Assembly (NCBI GenBank): GCA_036850595.1
Contig: CM072161.1
Location: forward strand, 13,165,905-13,229,904
Direction of reading: 5' to 3'
DNA from: Rhyacichthys aspro
Lineage: Eukaryota; Chordata; Actinopteri; Gobiiformes; Rhyacichthyidae
DNA length: 64,000 nucleotides
Positions 39,601 through 53,390 of this stretch are shown here, in pieces. A model generated the notes under the pieces. That model was not told the origin of the DNA and did not search any database. It was given only the letters and a program-made list of their open reading frames with translations. How positions within the stretch are numbered: the stretch's first letter is position 1; each line of letters starts with the position of its first letter. The position numbers and the translations under genes were made by a program.

Positions 39601-41184
39601 ATATGCCAGTTAGTCCACATGAGTGTCTAAAGGCATACAGTGAGAAGTGGATGTTTGGGGCAGTGGAAGAAGACAGGCGAGGACTTAGTGGCCCTTCTCC
39701 GTCCCTGCAGGCTTTAAAGCAAGCTGCACAGCACAGTCCTGTCTCCCAAGACAAGTTAATAAGATGGAGCAGTCCCCGGGGGCAACAGCCGGGGAGCATT
39801 ATCACTTTGAAGCCAGCCAGAAAAACTGACACATACAAGGAAAAAACTCCCCCAAAAAGATTAATTACCCCCTCTCACTAGCCACTGCTGCAGAAAAAGT
39901 TAATTTGACAATTTGGGAGACAGGGATTGTTTCAGAATAAGGGATTTTCCCTCCCACTTGAATATTGTGCAATTATTAGTTTTTGTGCGACTTCTATTCA
40001 TACCTCTCACTGAATCCATCTCCCTGGCACACGTATGACGAAGCGAACTTCTCGAGCGTGAAAAGGAGGTGTGGGCCAACACATATCAGCACATGTGAAC
40101 CAACCCAAGACCACTTCCACAGACATGTGGCGCTATGAATAAATCATGCTGCATAAAACCTAGAGACGAAAAGTTCCCTTCCTGAGGGGCCCGCATTCTC
40201 TTAGCATCATCTCCCTGCCATCTAAATGAGCCGCACAGGCGTGCAAAAGCAAAGATGAACAGAACTGTCACCTTGCACCGAAGAAACACTCATCGTTACA
40301 CAATTTGTTCCCTTTTATTACAGCCAGTGTAATTAAAAATAATTGGGTAGTGGGGTGGGCAGGTGCTCCCATCAACATTTTTTCCACCAATTAGCACTAC
40401 AATAATATTGTCCTGGATATTGCAGATGATATTATTAGCATTTTGATAGAACACAAGTGCCTGCAAGCCTACACGCCAGAGAAGTGTTCTCAAGTGAAAT
40501 CTTCTCACCGGGGAAGAGTCACTTCTGGTTTGACGAAAACACACCAAAAGAGAGGAGAGAATGGGATTAAGGTGCTTTATTTTGCACTTTGAAGGCTCTG
40601 ATGGTGAGAACATGATGTCGCTTTTACAAACACCGTTGTACGTGTCCCGTACCGGTCAACTAAAAGTAAATATATTTGTTCTACACACAAGTGACAAATG
40701 TGTTTTAATGTGAGCGCTGAGACCTGTGAGCTCTCACACAGCCTCGACGTCTCTTGTCAGAGGTCTAACAAATTGGGTCTGTGACCACATGGGAGCAGTG
40801 TGTGCAGCTTTGCCGCCCACCAAAAGAATAAGAATCAAGTTTAAAACATTGAATTTCTAAGACACCAGTGTGTTGGCTTCCAAATCTCTTACAGGAAAGG
40901 GTTGTCATTTTTTAAATTCAGTGCTTGGTGATTATAGATAATAAAGTAGACAGGACAGTTAACAAATAACACAAGCTAATATGAGCTTATTTTTGCCCAA
41001 GTACACCAAATCACCTGATTCTAAAAACCCCACCACTCTAGGGTATATATATGAGATATGATTAACGAATGATTCCTTGCCTTTTTGTCTTCTTTTTGTC
41101 ATTATAAATAAAAAGATTTGTCCCTCTCACAACCTACAATAGATTTCAATACAGCATGTCAAACTCCCACTGAATCCACTGTAG

Positions 41185-41560
41185 GGGTATGTCACATCAA
41201 GGTGCAGAGACAGCCAGAAAAGAGAGAAATGGAGTGTGTGAGTGTCAGAGACAAAGACGGAGAGACAGACAGCGAGAGGAAGACGGAGACACAGAGATGA
41301 GAGAGCTGGGGACAGAAGAACGGCATGCGATAAATGAATTCCCAGGAGAAAAGGAGGGACACGGAGAAATTACAGAACAAAAGGAGAAGACAGAAATGAC
41401 ATTTCTTAAGGGACTGCTGTGTGGCATTTGTAGGAAGAAAAATGAAATGTGAGGACCAGGGAGAGACTGGAGGCGGGCGAAGGGGGCATGGGGAGAATGG
41501 AATGAGTAGGAGCAAGAAACAAAAGAGAAAGAAGTGTGCGAGAGGTAAGACTAATTTATG
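41185..41560. repeat. Purine-rich low-complexity stretch
   Basis: About 375 bp in which the plus strand is mostly A and G, with frequent GAGA, GACAGA and GGAGA words. On the msi2 sense strand it is pyrimidine-rich. It explains the long Leu/Ser/Pro-rich frame of 167 codons on the minus strand, which has no other sign of being a protein. Confidence 0.8.
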
Positions 41561-41699
41561 AGAAATGAGGCAGGAGTCAGTGAGGCTGCCTGCTGCTGTC
41601 TGATGGATTGGGTGGAGGTGGAGGAGGGGTGAGCTGTTGCAGTTTGGTGGACAGAGCAGAGGAGAACCGGTGATACGAATCCTTAGAGGCAGCATTTCA

Positions 41700-41729
41700 A
41701 AAAATAAATAAATAAATAAATAAATAAAA
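41700..41729. repeat. (AAAT)n tetranucleotide repeat
   Basis: Six to seven AAAT/AATA units followed by an A run, at the edge of the purine-rich stretch 41185-41560. Confidence 0.95.
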
Positions 41730-44700
41730 AAGGCAGAAGTGAACTCTCTTGAAATGAGAGATGAATATGTAAGAAAAAAACATCACTTCTCTTCAGAGGT
41801 GAGTCTCTGTGGCAGGTAGGCAGAGCCAAAAGGTGAGGGGTGGAAAACAACAGAGCGAAAAGTGGCAGGGAAGAGGTGATGGAAGATAAGGCGAGATGAG
41901 AGACAGCTGCGTTTGATGCACTGTGGCTGTTTGGAGCAGTTTGGATGGATGTCTGTAAAAGTGCTGTGAGCGTATGCAAGTATCTGATATAATAAAGTTC
42001 ACATGAGCGTGAAAGGCGGCATTGATGATAAGGCAGCTGCTCATTTGTGTTATATGGAGTCAGTTCCCACGTATGCTCCCGCAAACAAACACTCAGGGCC
42101 TACGGAATGTTCTCCTCGAGACAGAAATCCCCTCCCAAAGCTTGCCGATAGAAGAGCAGTGGCGTGAACCTGCTCGTTCAAACGGCACAGCATCTTTATT
42201 CGCTCTCGTCGTATCAAAGAGAGGACGTACGCCGCCGTGTGAAGTGCCATCAGCGTACACAGACACGCACACACAGGCTGGTTGTCTTTCCATTTTTTAT
42301 TTTCAACTTTGAGAGAACAGAAAAGAACAGAGCGGAGCGGAGGGTTGGGGGAGGACCTGGCAACCGCGATGAAAGACGGGTGATGAAGGTGCAGGAGTAA
42401 AATACACTGTAGACGTCATCTATGAAGAGCACATCATACAGATGCACTGTCTTTTAAGTTTGGGCTCTTTCTTCTCCAGATCAATATAGATTAGAGTCAC
42501 GCTGTTTTATATCAAGCTTAACATATTTTACCTGTAAAACATTTAAAGCAAAAATGATGAAGCAGCAAAAGCACACGGAGCCAAGAATATGGAGCTTTGG
42601 GACGCTCAGAATGGTTCAGAATGTTTAGGATGGTTTTGGTATACAACTAGACAATACGCAACACCACAACAAAAGGTTACGATTTCTGAAACACAAACGT
42701 CCCTTCACCACATTGAATTAAATATAATTGACTTAAAAATAAAGAAGATTCTCTAATGACTAAAATGAACCTATGAGTTCTATGTTTCCTAAATCATAAA
42801 GTTTGAAAAATGGAATTTAACTATTTCATGTTTCCACAAATATTTCAGAAAACAGAAAATGTTTTGAAAAACTGCTTTGCCTGGAAGCTGTACTTGTGCT
42901 CTCTGTGACACACACTGCATAGAAATCTATCTGCAGTCAGCTTTCACTGTCAATACAAATGTGAAATATCAAAGCAATAAAGTTGGAATTTTTAAGCCTA
43001 ATAAAAATTGAGAGCTCAATAGCTTTTAGGAGGTGTTTGCAGGAAAAAGGTGGAGGTCAATGACAAATTTGTCTGCAATTATAATTTTTTGGACAACCAG
43101 CTTTTGGCCGCTGGAATGTCACGGTTGTTTTAGTGCTGCTTTTTCTGCAAAAATAAGGATTTGGCTCCATTATCCCAAAAATGATGGTGTCAGATATCAC
43201 ATGTGACCCCTGTATTTCACTGCTCATTGAGCATGGCAGCCACGCAGATCCACTGAGATGTTTTTGTTTGAGTGTAAATAAACGCGTGGTGGACAGTGTC
43301 GCAAACAGAGGTTGTCTGGCTGAGGGCTTCATCTCCCCGGGACCGTACAGCGGGGCAAGGCAAATAGCACACTCAACAAGCCCCTAGGCAGCCACCCATT
43401 TGATATGAGACACATACAGTGCGGCATGCATAAAAACACATAGCACACCTAAGCAGGAGCGCTCGGTTAAACACACAAAGAGAGACTTGGAATCTGTCAA
43501 GTGCGAACAAACTGATGACAAGACGGCGACAGATGGATTCACTGAGGAGAGACGAGCTACGCATTCAACTCAATTAGCAACGTGCTGCTGCATGACGCCG
43601 ATGGGATATGGGATCTTAGCATGACTGGCAACCTGTCAATCGAGCAACAGAGCCGCAAAACAAGCATCATGCACCGCGCAATGAATTCAATTTAATAAAC
43701 CAATAAATTAATTAATTTATGAATAAATGCTATAATTCCATCAGCTCTGCATCAAAAGCTGGGGCTTAATGTGACCAAGGAGCCCAAATATCCCTAGGCA
43801 CACACTTAGAAACAAGCAGGAGCTGTAGGAGAAAAGGTTGAACGAGGGAACGGGGGAAAAAAAAAAAAAATCGAAAATAAGATCCAGAGTTTTGTCAGTT
43901 AAATGGGCCTTTTACAACATATATATGTCACAGTATAATGATTACACCATTTTGTAGCGGTGTCCAAACTGACTGAAATGTGGAGCACTCAAACCTTTCC
44001 ACAATGCATCAGTAAAAGCAGTGGACAGACAGTTGAAATACAGTAGACCATGATGCTTTGTGTGATTGATCAGAAGAGAACAGCAAATACTGAACTTGTT
44101 TGAATGACACAAGAAGCACACGTTAGATTTCAGTTTTTGCAAATATTTTGAATGTTGGTTACGTATCGCTTTATGTCATCATTCACATATTGAATTGTTA
44201 TTTATGAATAACAGTAATACTCCATGTGATATGGTGAGTTTTGTTCAGAAAGTCCTGGAGCTCCTCTGATTCTTGACCTCACTCATGTGGTGACTGTGAA
44301 GACCCATTCTGTCCAATTAAAGCAACAGCAAATACTGCACCTCTACTATTCTATTTCTATGGGAAAAAGAAGAATTAGAACAATGGCTGCTTCTCTTTCT
44401 CCCTCTCCACCTGTGTGAACACTCACAGGCTCTGTTCATATATTATCCTGCCATAGAACCTAATGAGCCAGGCATCTCCACCCTGACACTTACGCTTGGC
44501 TAGGCAACCCTTATTACAGTGCGAAGGCACACTTACTCACACAGACACATCCACGCAGAGCCCTCTGAACTGACCAGCATGCGTTAGAACAGCTACACTT
44601 ATGACGTAAAGGACTTGCCGTATCAAATGTGTCTTTATTGTCTCCTAGGAGAAATTGTCATATTACGTTTTATGTGTTTTTGTGTCAGTATGAGACATGA

Positions 44701-47546
44701 CAAGCTCCTCAAAATACATAAAGCAGCATGGAGGCTGCTGCTGAATATGGGAACAGACACCATGTGCCCTTTTGAATAGTTGTTTATTGCTCTAGCTTTA
44801 TTGTTCATGACTGCAGACAAAATTGCTCTTTCTGCTGCATATTACAGCTATGTTCTTTTGAAAAAAAGAACACAAAAGCAAGTCTATCTTGTCTAGCAAC
44901 ATACCAGTCTGTGCCAAGGCGTACCCCGCAGAGGTATGATTGTTTTGGCTGCTCCTGTATGAAAAACCCTCCACTTCAAAAGAGCTTCCTACAACTGTTT
45001 AAGTGGTAAACCAGCAGAGCTGTAGGAGGCCAATCAGCTGCAAGTAGGGCCAACATTGTTAAGTTTCCTCAAACAAACACCCGAAGTCATGACAGCGCAC
45101 ACTGGAGGTGGGAGAAGGGCCTTGCAATAAGCTATGACTGAGGTTAAAGCTCCCTATTTGACCCACATAAATAAAAGACAAAAGGAGGAGAAGAAAAGAG
45201 TTGCTCTCTCCTTTTAATCTAAAATTAGTTGACTTGAATGGCAGTGATGTCATCTAATTCAACTGGCAATGTTTTTGAGGGACATGATTTGTGTTGCTTT
45301 GCGGCTGATTTTTTCAGATGTGTGGGTTGGTGTATACAATTACACTTAAGAGGAAGAGGAAAACTGGTAGTGCTCCTGTTTGAAAGGAAGTTTTCTCCTG
45401 CAAACTTGATACCTTGTATTTTAGTCACTGTGCTTTGTTCAACAAAATGTCCTATTTTCTTTCACTGTATCAGTAAAAAAATCATTATGTATCAGATTTA
45501 CTAGCTGAATGAAAACAGGATAAACTTGAGCATTAACAATGTGTTTGCCAAATGAACTGACACACATCTGGTGAAATGCACCCGAATTACTGCTGCTTTT
45601 GTGTTACAATTTTGATAGATTCATTCCCTAGCTACGTATTACAACTGCTTGGGGCTGCTTTAGAGCTGGTGCTGAATTATGAACCATTGGCTTAGTTCTT
45701 TACTTTGGTTTGTGAGAGCAAATGGACTGACTCCTGCTCAGGATAAATGGATATCTGCATGCCATCCGGCTGTTAGTGGAACCACTGACATCAAAGCTGG
45801 AGTATTTTAAAAAAGTTTTGATGTAGCAGCAACTTACCCAATACAAGCTCTGGCTGCTGGTGTGCAAAGAATTTTCCTCGGTGCTTTTCCAGTAAAAAGT
45901 AAAATGTTTCAACAACTCACTTATTTAGCCCACATAATGTATGATTCAAAACTGTTAGACCTGACAAAAAGCCCTTTACATTCAGCAACATGTGGTGTGG
46001 TTCTATGGTATGGTACAGCACAACAAATACAACGCCATCCAGTGGCTGGAGGTGCACAACACTAAAATGGCTCCAACACAACACAGATCACACTTAAAAT
46101 TCATTTGTGTGTGTGTTTTTTCTCCAAAGCCTTGCTGGAGGTAAGAATGATTCTTTGGTAAACATTTAGAAGTTATGGCTATGGAAATAAATTTTAAAAA
46201 ATGTATAATGAGCATGTTTTCAAAAATATTCTGAATAGATAGCTGACTAATTCCCTGGTGTACAACATGTTAACACAGAAAACAATACAGAGAAATAAAC
46301 ATTACTGTCTTTCTTTCTGACTGTACTACATTTATGGGAACGTCTTTCTTTGGCTTTTTTTTTTTTAATGTCTCGACTTCACTACATAATCCACATTCGA
46401 CTGAGCTTGTGAATGTAGAATGTAATTTCAAAGAATGTTATTTTCCAAGCGTGCCCGTCTGTGCCTAACACTAGTGTGTGTGTGTGTCTTTTATTTTGTG
46501 TGTATTTGTGTGGATGTAAACTCAGTATTCCGGGTCACGGTGGCTACAATCTCACAGGAGGTTTAACCTTGGTAAATCCACTATTAGGTGTTCTGAGAAT
46601 GATGATGTGAGCAGTAGATCCTCCCCGATGGTTTCACTTTCTAAGAGCCTCCAGCAGGTCACAAATAGAGAAGCTGTGGTGGTATTACAAGGTCAAAGGT
46701 TGGCTAACTTTCAATATGATGACAATTCCAAGCTGGCATTTTCATTTCCTGAAGAGACTGATTCCCCGTGGCAGCTGTGACCACAAAGAGGTTTGCTTAT
46801 TTTTGTTCAAATATTTTTTTTTTTTTGTGGAGACAGAGAATACTGTACGTACCGCAGAAATGCATAAACACGCGCTCCTTTTTGGTCACAGTCACATTCG
46901 CTTCTATTGAAAATTCTAATCAATATGGCTCTTTTCTCCCTACACATGCATAAAATCACACCATTTTCTCCTCTACCAACACGCCTCTCCTCACATTTTT
47001 GGCCTCTTTCATTTTGTCCTTCAAATGTCTTCAGAGGTGCGGCCGTGCAGCCAACCAGTGGGAGTAGCTGATGTTTTTAATGGCATAGGGTTTGTCTCCT
47101 GGTGGTGAGATAAACATGGGGAAGAGATTAAAACCCCAGGCTTTCTTCCACAATCTCCTGCCTTCATCCTGCTTCCCCTTGCAGTGGTCATGCAGGGCCA
47201 TCCCAGCAGAGCCTAATTCAAAACCAAACCTACCCCGTATATTGGCGATACTGGAACCTAAAAAAAACAAGGCTGCACAAATGTTGATAGTGTGGCAGAT
47301 GTGAGCAACGGATGGCTGCCAAACTGTCAAGTGCATCCCACTGAGCTAATCGCACAAGAAAGATTTACATATTTAGTGAATAGACTGTGTTGGATATAGC
47401 AACCACAACACAATTCCACAATGGCACTAAAACACTGTAGATGTACTGTAGCTCCAGAAAGATAGTTTCCATAGAAAGTGGTAACTATGGTATTTTACAT
47501 TGAAGAGCAAAACTTGTGTAGACAATCATGGACATATTATGACTCA

Positions 47547-47897
47547 CAGTGCTGTGAAAAGATTTTTTTAGATTTCTTATTTTTTTAGCTAAAAAAAAAA
47601 ATAAAATGAAGGTTTTAGAGTGGCCTAGTCAAAGTCTGGACTTGAATCTGATTGAGATCCTCTGGGATGACCTAAAAATGCAGTTCATGTTCGAAAATCT
47701 TCCAATGTGACTCAATTAAAACAATTCTGCAAAAGAAGAACGGGCCCAAATTTCTCCACAGTGATGTGAATGGATCATGCCTGTTATTTCAAAGTCTTGA
47801 TTGCAGTTATTTTATTTTTAAATTTGTTTGATGATCTGAAACAGTTACAAAAAAAAAAAGAAATCAGGAAGAGGGCAAATACTTTTTCACAGCCCTG
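47547..47897 (+). mobile_element. Second internally deleted Tc1/mariner-like transposon relic
   Basis: The 351-bp relic has terminal inverted repeats CAGTGCTGTGAAAAG at the left and CTTTTTCACAGCCCTG at the right. The plus strand still reads WPSQSLDLNLIEILWDDLK at about 47619-47676, the Tc1-family block containing the catalytic Glu. The N-terminal two-thirds of the transposase are gone, so the left end joins almost directly to the C-terminal coding region. It shares the distinctive tail (AAATTTGTTTGATGATCTGA and the following A-rich stretch) with the relic at 1280-1733, so both come from one family. It is not autonomous and is antisense to msi2. Confidence 0.88.
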
Positions 47898-50800
47898 TTT
47901 TATCAGATGGATCTTACTGGAACTGAAGGCTGTCTTTTTGGCTTCCATTATCAGGCCGTGATGTGTTAGCTTGACTAGCTGTGATATTGGTGTTAGTTTG
48001 GAGGTGAGTGCACTGGACCATTAATGTGAGAATGTGGGTGACAACAAACACCCCACGGTGCAAGAGGCTGAGGTCAGGGGTCAGGCCATGCACTCCCCAC
48101 TACGCCTCTCCTGTGAGCAGTGGGCCGGCCTCGCCATCAGCCTGCCTGGAACCTGATGAGCTGCAGCACTTATTATGAGTGGCTAAACACATCATTTCCT
48201 TTGTCACTATGATTAGGCCAAAGCAAAGGGGCCTCAGGTGGAGCTACACCCAGAGCGTATGATTAGCTCTGCCATTAACTGACATTCACACTAATCGCTA
48301 ATATCAGGTCTGTCAAGGAGGGAGAATACAACCTGGAATCTGTCAGCTAATGTTGGAAGGATGAAGCAACGCCAGAAAAGGTGTGGGAATATGTGCTTCC
48401 ACTTGTATGCCACGTCAATCAGTTAAGTCAGGCACAGCACTAGCTTCAGTGATGCATATACACTAGTCACAGAGCACAGAGGAGCTACGATCTGTAAACA
48501 CTACAACTACGGCACAACCAACAGGGATTCAGTTGTTTAAAGAGGGATTGGCAGTGGAGAGTATTTACCATCAAAAAAAGTCCTGGCCTTGTAAATGTGC
48601 TACTGAGTAGATACTGTTTTTGAATTCTCTCCAGATACAGCTTTTTCTCTAGCAATAACAACGCTGGCCATTTGCTTGGAAGGCTTTTTGGATGGGAAAT
48701 TAAAGGATTGGTTAACTTCTCTTCTCATGGTGAAAATACACCTCTGAAGTCTGGCCATCTTTAAAACTCAAATGACCCAGCTCCCTCTCTTGCCTGAACA
48801 AAAGAAAGCATTATCAAACCTCACTCTCAGCAGTGCTAGATCCATTTGGTAAACAGCCTGTGTCCTACAGTAGTAATCAGAGGGTATTTTTGAGGGATTT
48901 GCAGGCTGGCCAGGAGGCATCCGCTGGAGTGATCTCTAATTGCTAGAAGCGGAGGCCTAGACTGCCTGGCGCTCTTTTGAAGCCATCGGCAGCAGCTTCC
49001 AGCCAGAGGAGCCAGCAGGGGGAGGCTTCCCACTGTGGCGCTCTCCTTTCTCTTTATTTCCTTCTCTTTCTCTTCCTCGCCGTGCCTTTTATTCTACTTT
49101 GCCCATACTAAAGCCGCCTCTTTTCCATCCTCTTCTTCCTCCACTGTACTTGTTCCTCGTTCTTTCCCCTCCTACTCAGTCAATGAGCCAGCAATCACTT
49201 TGCAGACAGACATCCTCTGCTCAGTCGGCCATGTTCAATCCCTAGCACCGGTGGCTGATGAGCCATTGTGGTGACGTCAAACACCAAGCTTTTCAGGGAG
49301 CAACAGTTAACCTGTGGAGGTGCAGCTTCCCTCCCCAGGTTACAGGACTCATACTGGCACTTTTTGTATAAAATAATGAATGTAATATGCCAAGGAGATG
49401 AAAGATAATGAGGCCAATTATTTTTTTTTCTTCTCACCCAGCGAGGCGAGAGAAGTGAATTTATGTCACATAGTTGGTGTATAATGACACCTAATACCAC
49501 TCAAGTCTTTGTTATTGTTGAGCTTATGTGTTCGAGGGCCAGGACTTTATGAAGCTTTATGAAGCACTTTTGAAAGTGTGACAAAGACACTGCAAACACT
49601 AAACAATGTGGTTTTAAAGTTAGCATTGTGCTGCATATTTTTGTTCATAATGTCCACACTGCTCAGTAAGGCACTGTAAAATTCACCCATAAAATGCACA
49701 AAGGCAAACACATTAAAAAATGCATGCTGTCATCTGCGCACACAGCCATTCGCAGACACAACCAGTTGTTTGGAAGGCAGCTTTCTCAGTGTGACATTGA
49801 CTTCTCAGTGCCAATTCCACACTGGGAGCTTCACTTGCTAGCTTTGCTGCCAATCCAGGTAAAGAGATTACAGAAACACACAATGCAGTCTTCTGTTCCT
49901 CTGCCAAGAAGAAAACCAGCCCTTTAAGCCCAGAGAAAAAGGCCTGTACACAAATTCACATAGCCTTGGCCCCATCCTTGCACAAAACCTAGAATCCCAT
50001 ACTTCCCCAGGAACAGAGCTTCCAATACACGGCTCGCTCCCGTAATAAGCAGCACAATTCAAGCCTCCATTTCTTTTCTTTATCCAGGTCCCCATTGCTG
50101 TTGTGCATTACTAATACTTGCATCATTCAAACAGGAATTTGGCTTACAATCAGTCACAAAGTCATTATAAAGCTACACTAATGGGAAGTGTCTGGTCTAA
50201 ACTATTGTAAAACAATATAAAAGCAAAGTTACACTAGGATTACATCAGCCTTCTTAATGGTATAATTAGAAAAGGTGCGAGAGGAGAAACAGGTACAACA
50301 TGTAGTATTTTTACAAACAAACAACACGACTGACACTGTTGTAAATATGATTCAAACAGTCACAGTGGCGTGCAGTTTTGACCCAATTAATCATCTACTT
50401 CTAAATGTAGAAGAGTCATTTAGCATTGGGAATGCAATGCACTCATTTGCATTGTATCTTTTTGGATTGGTGTGGATTAGTTATGATGCTGGGAAGCTGC
50501 CTGTGAATAATCAAATCAGGGTAATTGTATAGCGATAGCATACAGTCCCACTTGAAAGGATTCTATATGGATTGTGTATGTGGAATTATGCTACTAGGAA
50601 AGGGATGCGTCGAAGAAAAAGCTGACTAATTATGGCATAGCAAAGTAGCACTTAATAAAGCGTGCCTTTAAGTAGCAGGATGAAGAATTCATTTATCATG
50701 TGCTGCACCTTTTCCTCAAAAATTAGAGGCCAGTGCTTTGAATGATAATGACGGTTGCCACTCTTTCATCTCCACGCTCTTTTCCTAAACACACACTTTC

Positions 50801-53349
50801 TCTTTTGGTCAATATTCTTCATGGCACTACTCTTTATGTTTGACAGTAACAAAACATTTTTGATGATGAATGATGAATCATGCGGGAGAGCAAAGTGACA
50901 AAATGATTCTGACTTTTCCACAGTACTTGCCACCTGCATGACTCTCCGTTCATCCACAGGTGGAATGTAGAGCGGGAATGTGTCGGGAATGAACGTGGGC
51001 CTTTGCCAGAACACAGTCTGTGTATGGAGTCATAGACAGTAATGCTAAATCAAAATGGAATCTATCGCTAGACTGAGTTTATGGATCACAAGAGAATATA
51101 TCTTTGTAATAAGGTCAGATAGCATGACATTCACAAAGCTAGACATAGCTATTAATGTTAATGACAAATACGTTCCACTGAACTTCCCTTACCAGTCAGT
51201 ACAATCATAAATATTACTGCTATGAACAGGCTAGAAACCTTTCAGTCTATTGTTCTCTACATGTGATTGTTATTGTACTCAAATATCAATGCAGCAACCT
51301 ACAAATACTAAAACTCAAAAATATGAAGGGATAATTAAATGAACAGAGTATAACTGCAGGTTTTAAAAGAGCCAACCCTCACTTCTACATGAAATTTCTC
51401 ATTGATTTTTCTGTCTAGGTTTAGAAGCATACAGACCGGCAAAGTTGTATCACTGAACAAACCTCCAAAATATAAAAGAAGTCAACTAAAAATGTCCACA
51501 TTACTAACTGTCTTTCTGTCACAAAATGAGTGTCAGCCGGAAAAATGGAAGGTGGAAAAGAGGCGGGGAATGAGACACACTGCAGTGGAGCATGGAACAA
51601 TAGACGCCCTCTGGCATCAACCTCTGGACAGCCAGAGCCGCTCACCAAAGACACCCAACGCACCCACAATGAAGCTCTGCAGAGGGAAGGAAGGCTTTGG
51701 AGAGTTCAATTTCCAACACAATTGGCCTTATTCTAGTCTTTTAAATGCCAGGGAGATGGTGTGCAGCATGTGCCTTTGTGAGGGGCTTTGCTTACAGTGA
51801 GTGTCCTCTAGCAGGAATGACAGACAGAGACCAGAGGAATGGAGAGACAGAAAAAAAAAAACAGTCCTGGTGTGGGGACAGAAATAGTGTAAAAGAAAGA
51901 AAGAATTAGACTGAATGAGCGGGACAGAGCAAATCAAAAGGAGTTAAAAAGAAAGGCGAGAGAAAACGAGAAGGGTAGGGAACGTCTCCTCTGGCTGTCG
52001 TAGCAGCGGCCTCGCAGGGACCGTCTGAAGGACAATGCTGCTACTAGTGGAGTGTGACGTTTGTCCTCTAGCCAATTCACCACAGTCCCAAAGAAAACAG
52101 GCTTACAATCAAGTGTCCATCATGCATCTCACAAGCACACAAAACGCTACCACACACAGCAACACTTCATGATAAGAATATACAAAACAGGAGAAAGACA
52201 GATCACCTTCAGCGACTCTTTATAACCTCTGCTATTTTGGACAAACCTGTGATGTATATTGTTACAACACTGTCCTGAATGGAGTGGTCAGTATTTTGTA
52301 GGTCAACCACTCTCTTCATAAAATGTAATCATGGCTTTTTGTTTCAATGATTATGAATAAATGTGTCAGACATGTTGAAATAAATCCTTCACAGTGTATT
52401 TATATAAAAAGTGTCTGCAACAGTTGTTTTGACTGATTTATACAAAACAAAAAAATGTTTCTCACACTACTTTGTACTTTGCCATTAGAAACTACTTATT
52501 ATGGTGGCTGGCAAAGGTAGGAAGCAAAAAGGCTTTTAAAGAACTGCACAGTGTGCCATTTGGATTGTTAAAGCATAGAAATGTATTATTTTTATGTGTT
52601 GCAGCCCAGCAGAAAAATATGGAATTATTTTTTCATGAATCAATCTGCAGGACAAAAATGAACACAGGTGGGGAATTGATTTGGACGCGGGCTTCCAGAT
52701 ACCCATCACCGAAACTGCAGGCAACAGAAAGACGGTCCGAGGCACTAAGAATGATATGCGGTGTTCCTTTGTGGCCATGTGGCTGCCGAGGCATTAATAT
52801 TACACAATCACACCAATGGCTCGCTTAACTCCGATGAATTATTCACGTTTTCTTGTGGCTCTGTGATATCGTGTGCACTTCATTTAGGAAACCTGTTGTG
52901 ATTCAAAGACTTTTCAAATTCACACTGGAACAAAATCTCTAAATGCAAGGTGGAGGGAAGCAGCCAGCGCAGAGAGAAGTGCACCTGCCTCCTGCCTCAG
53001 TGTCACACTCCATCTAAATACGTCCCCTGTCATCAGAAAAATTGCCAAGGAGGCTGTTTCTCCATCATTGTCTTCATTTGAAGGGCATTTTGCAGCCCAA
53101 AGGCAAACGCCTAACGCACTCCCCTTCCTCAGAGGGCCGGGCTGCTCCGTGCAGCGCGGCAGACAGCACAGACAGCCAGAGACGGCAGAGGAGTAAAGGG
53201 AGGGAGAGGGAAAAGCCTTCGTCTCAAAGCAGACCTCACACTGCGTTCTGTCACTACAGATCAAAATCCCCTCAAAGCCATAGATCACTTCCACTATAGT
53301 TCACATGTTCCACACTTAGAAACTGTTTACCAGGCTCTAAAAGGGTTCG

Positions 53350-53351
<2 letters not shown>

Positions 53352-53384
<33 letters not shown>

Positions 53385-53390
53385 CTCTCA
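53352..53390. repeat. (CA)n-(CT)n compound microsatellite
   Basis: About 15 CA units run directly into about five CT units on the plus strand. In the msi2 transcript this is an AG/UG-type repeat 2 kb downstream of the donor of exon 55357-55405. Confidence 0.97.

Noticed and set aside
41192..41695. Minus-strand ORF of 167 codons rich in Leu, Ser and Pro
   Set aside because: It is the complement of a purine-rich low-complexity stretch; the composition alone keeps it open.
51402..51800. Plus-strand ORF of 132 codons
   Set aside because: No family resemblance, no promoter or splice support, and an equally open frame on the other strand.
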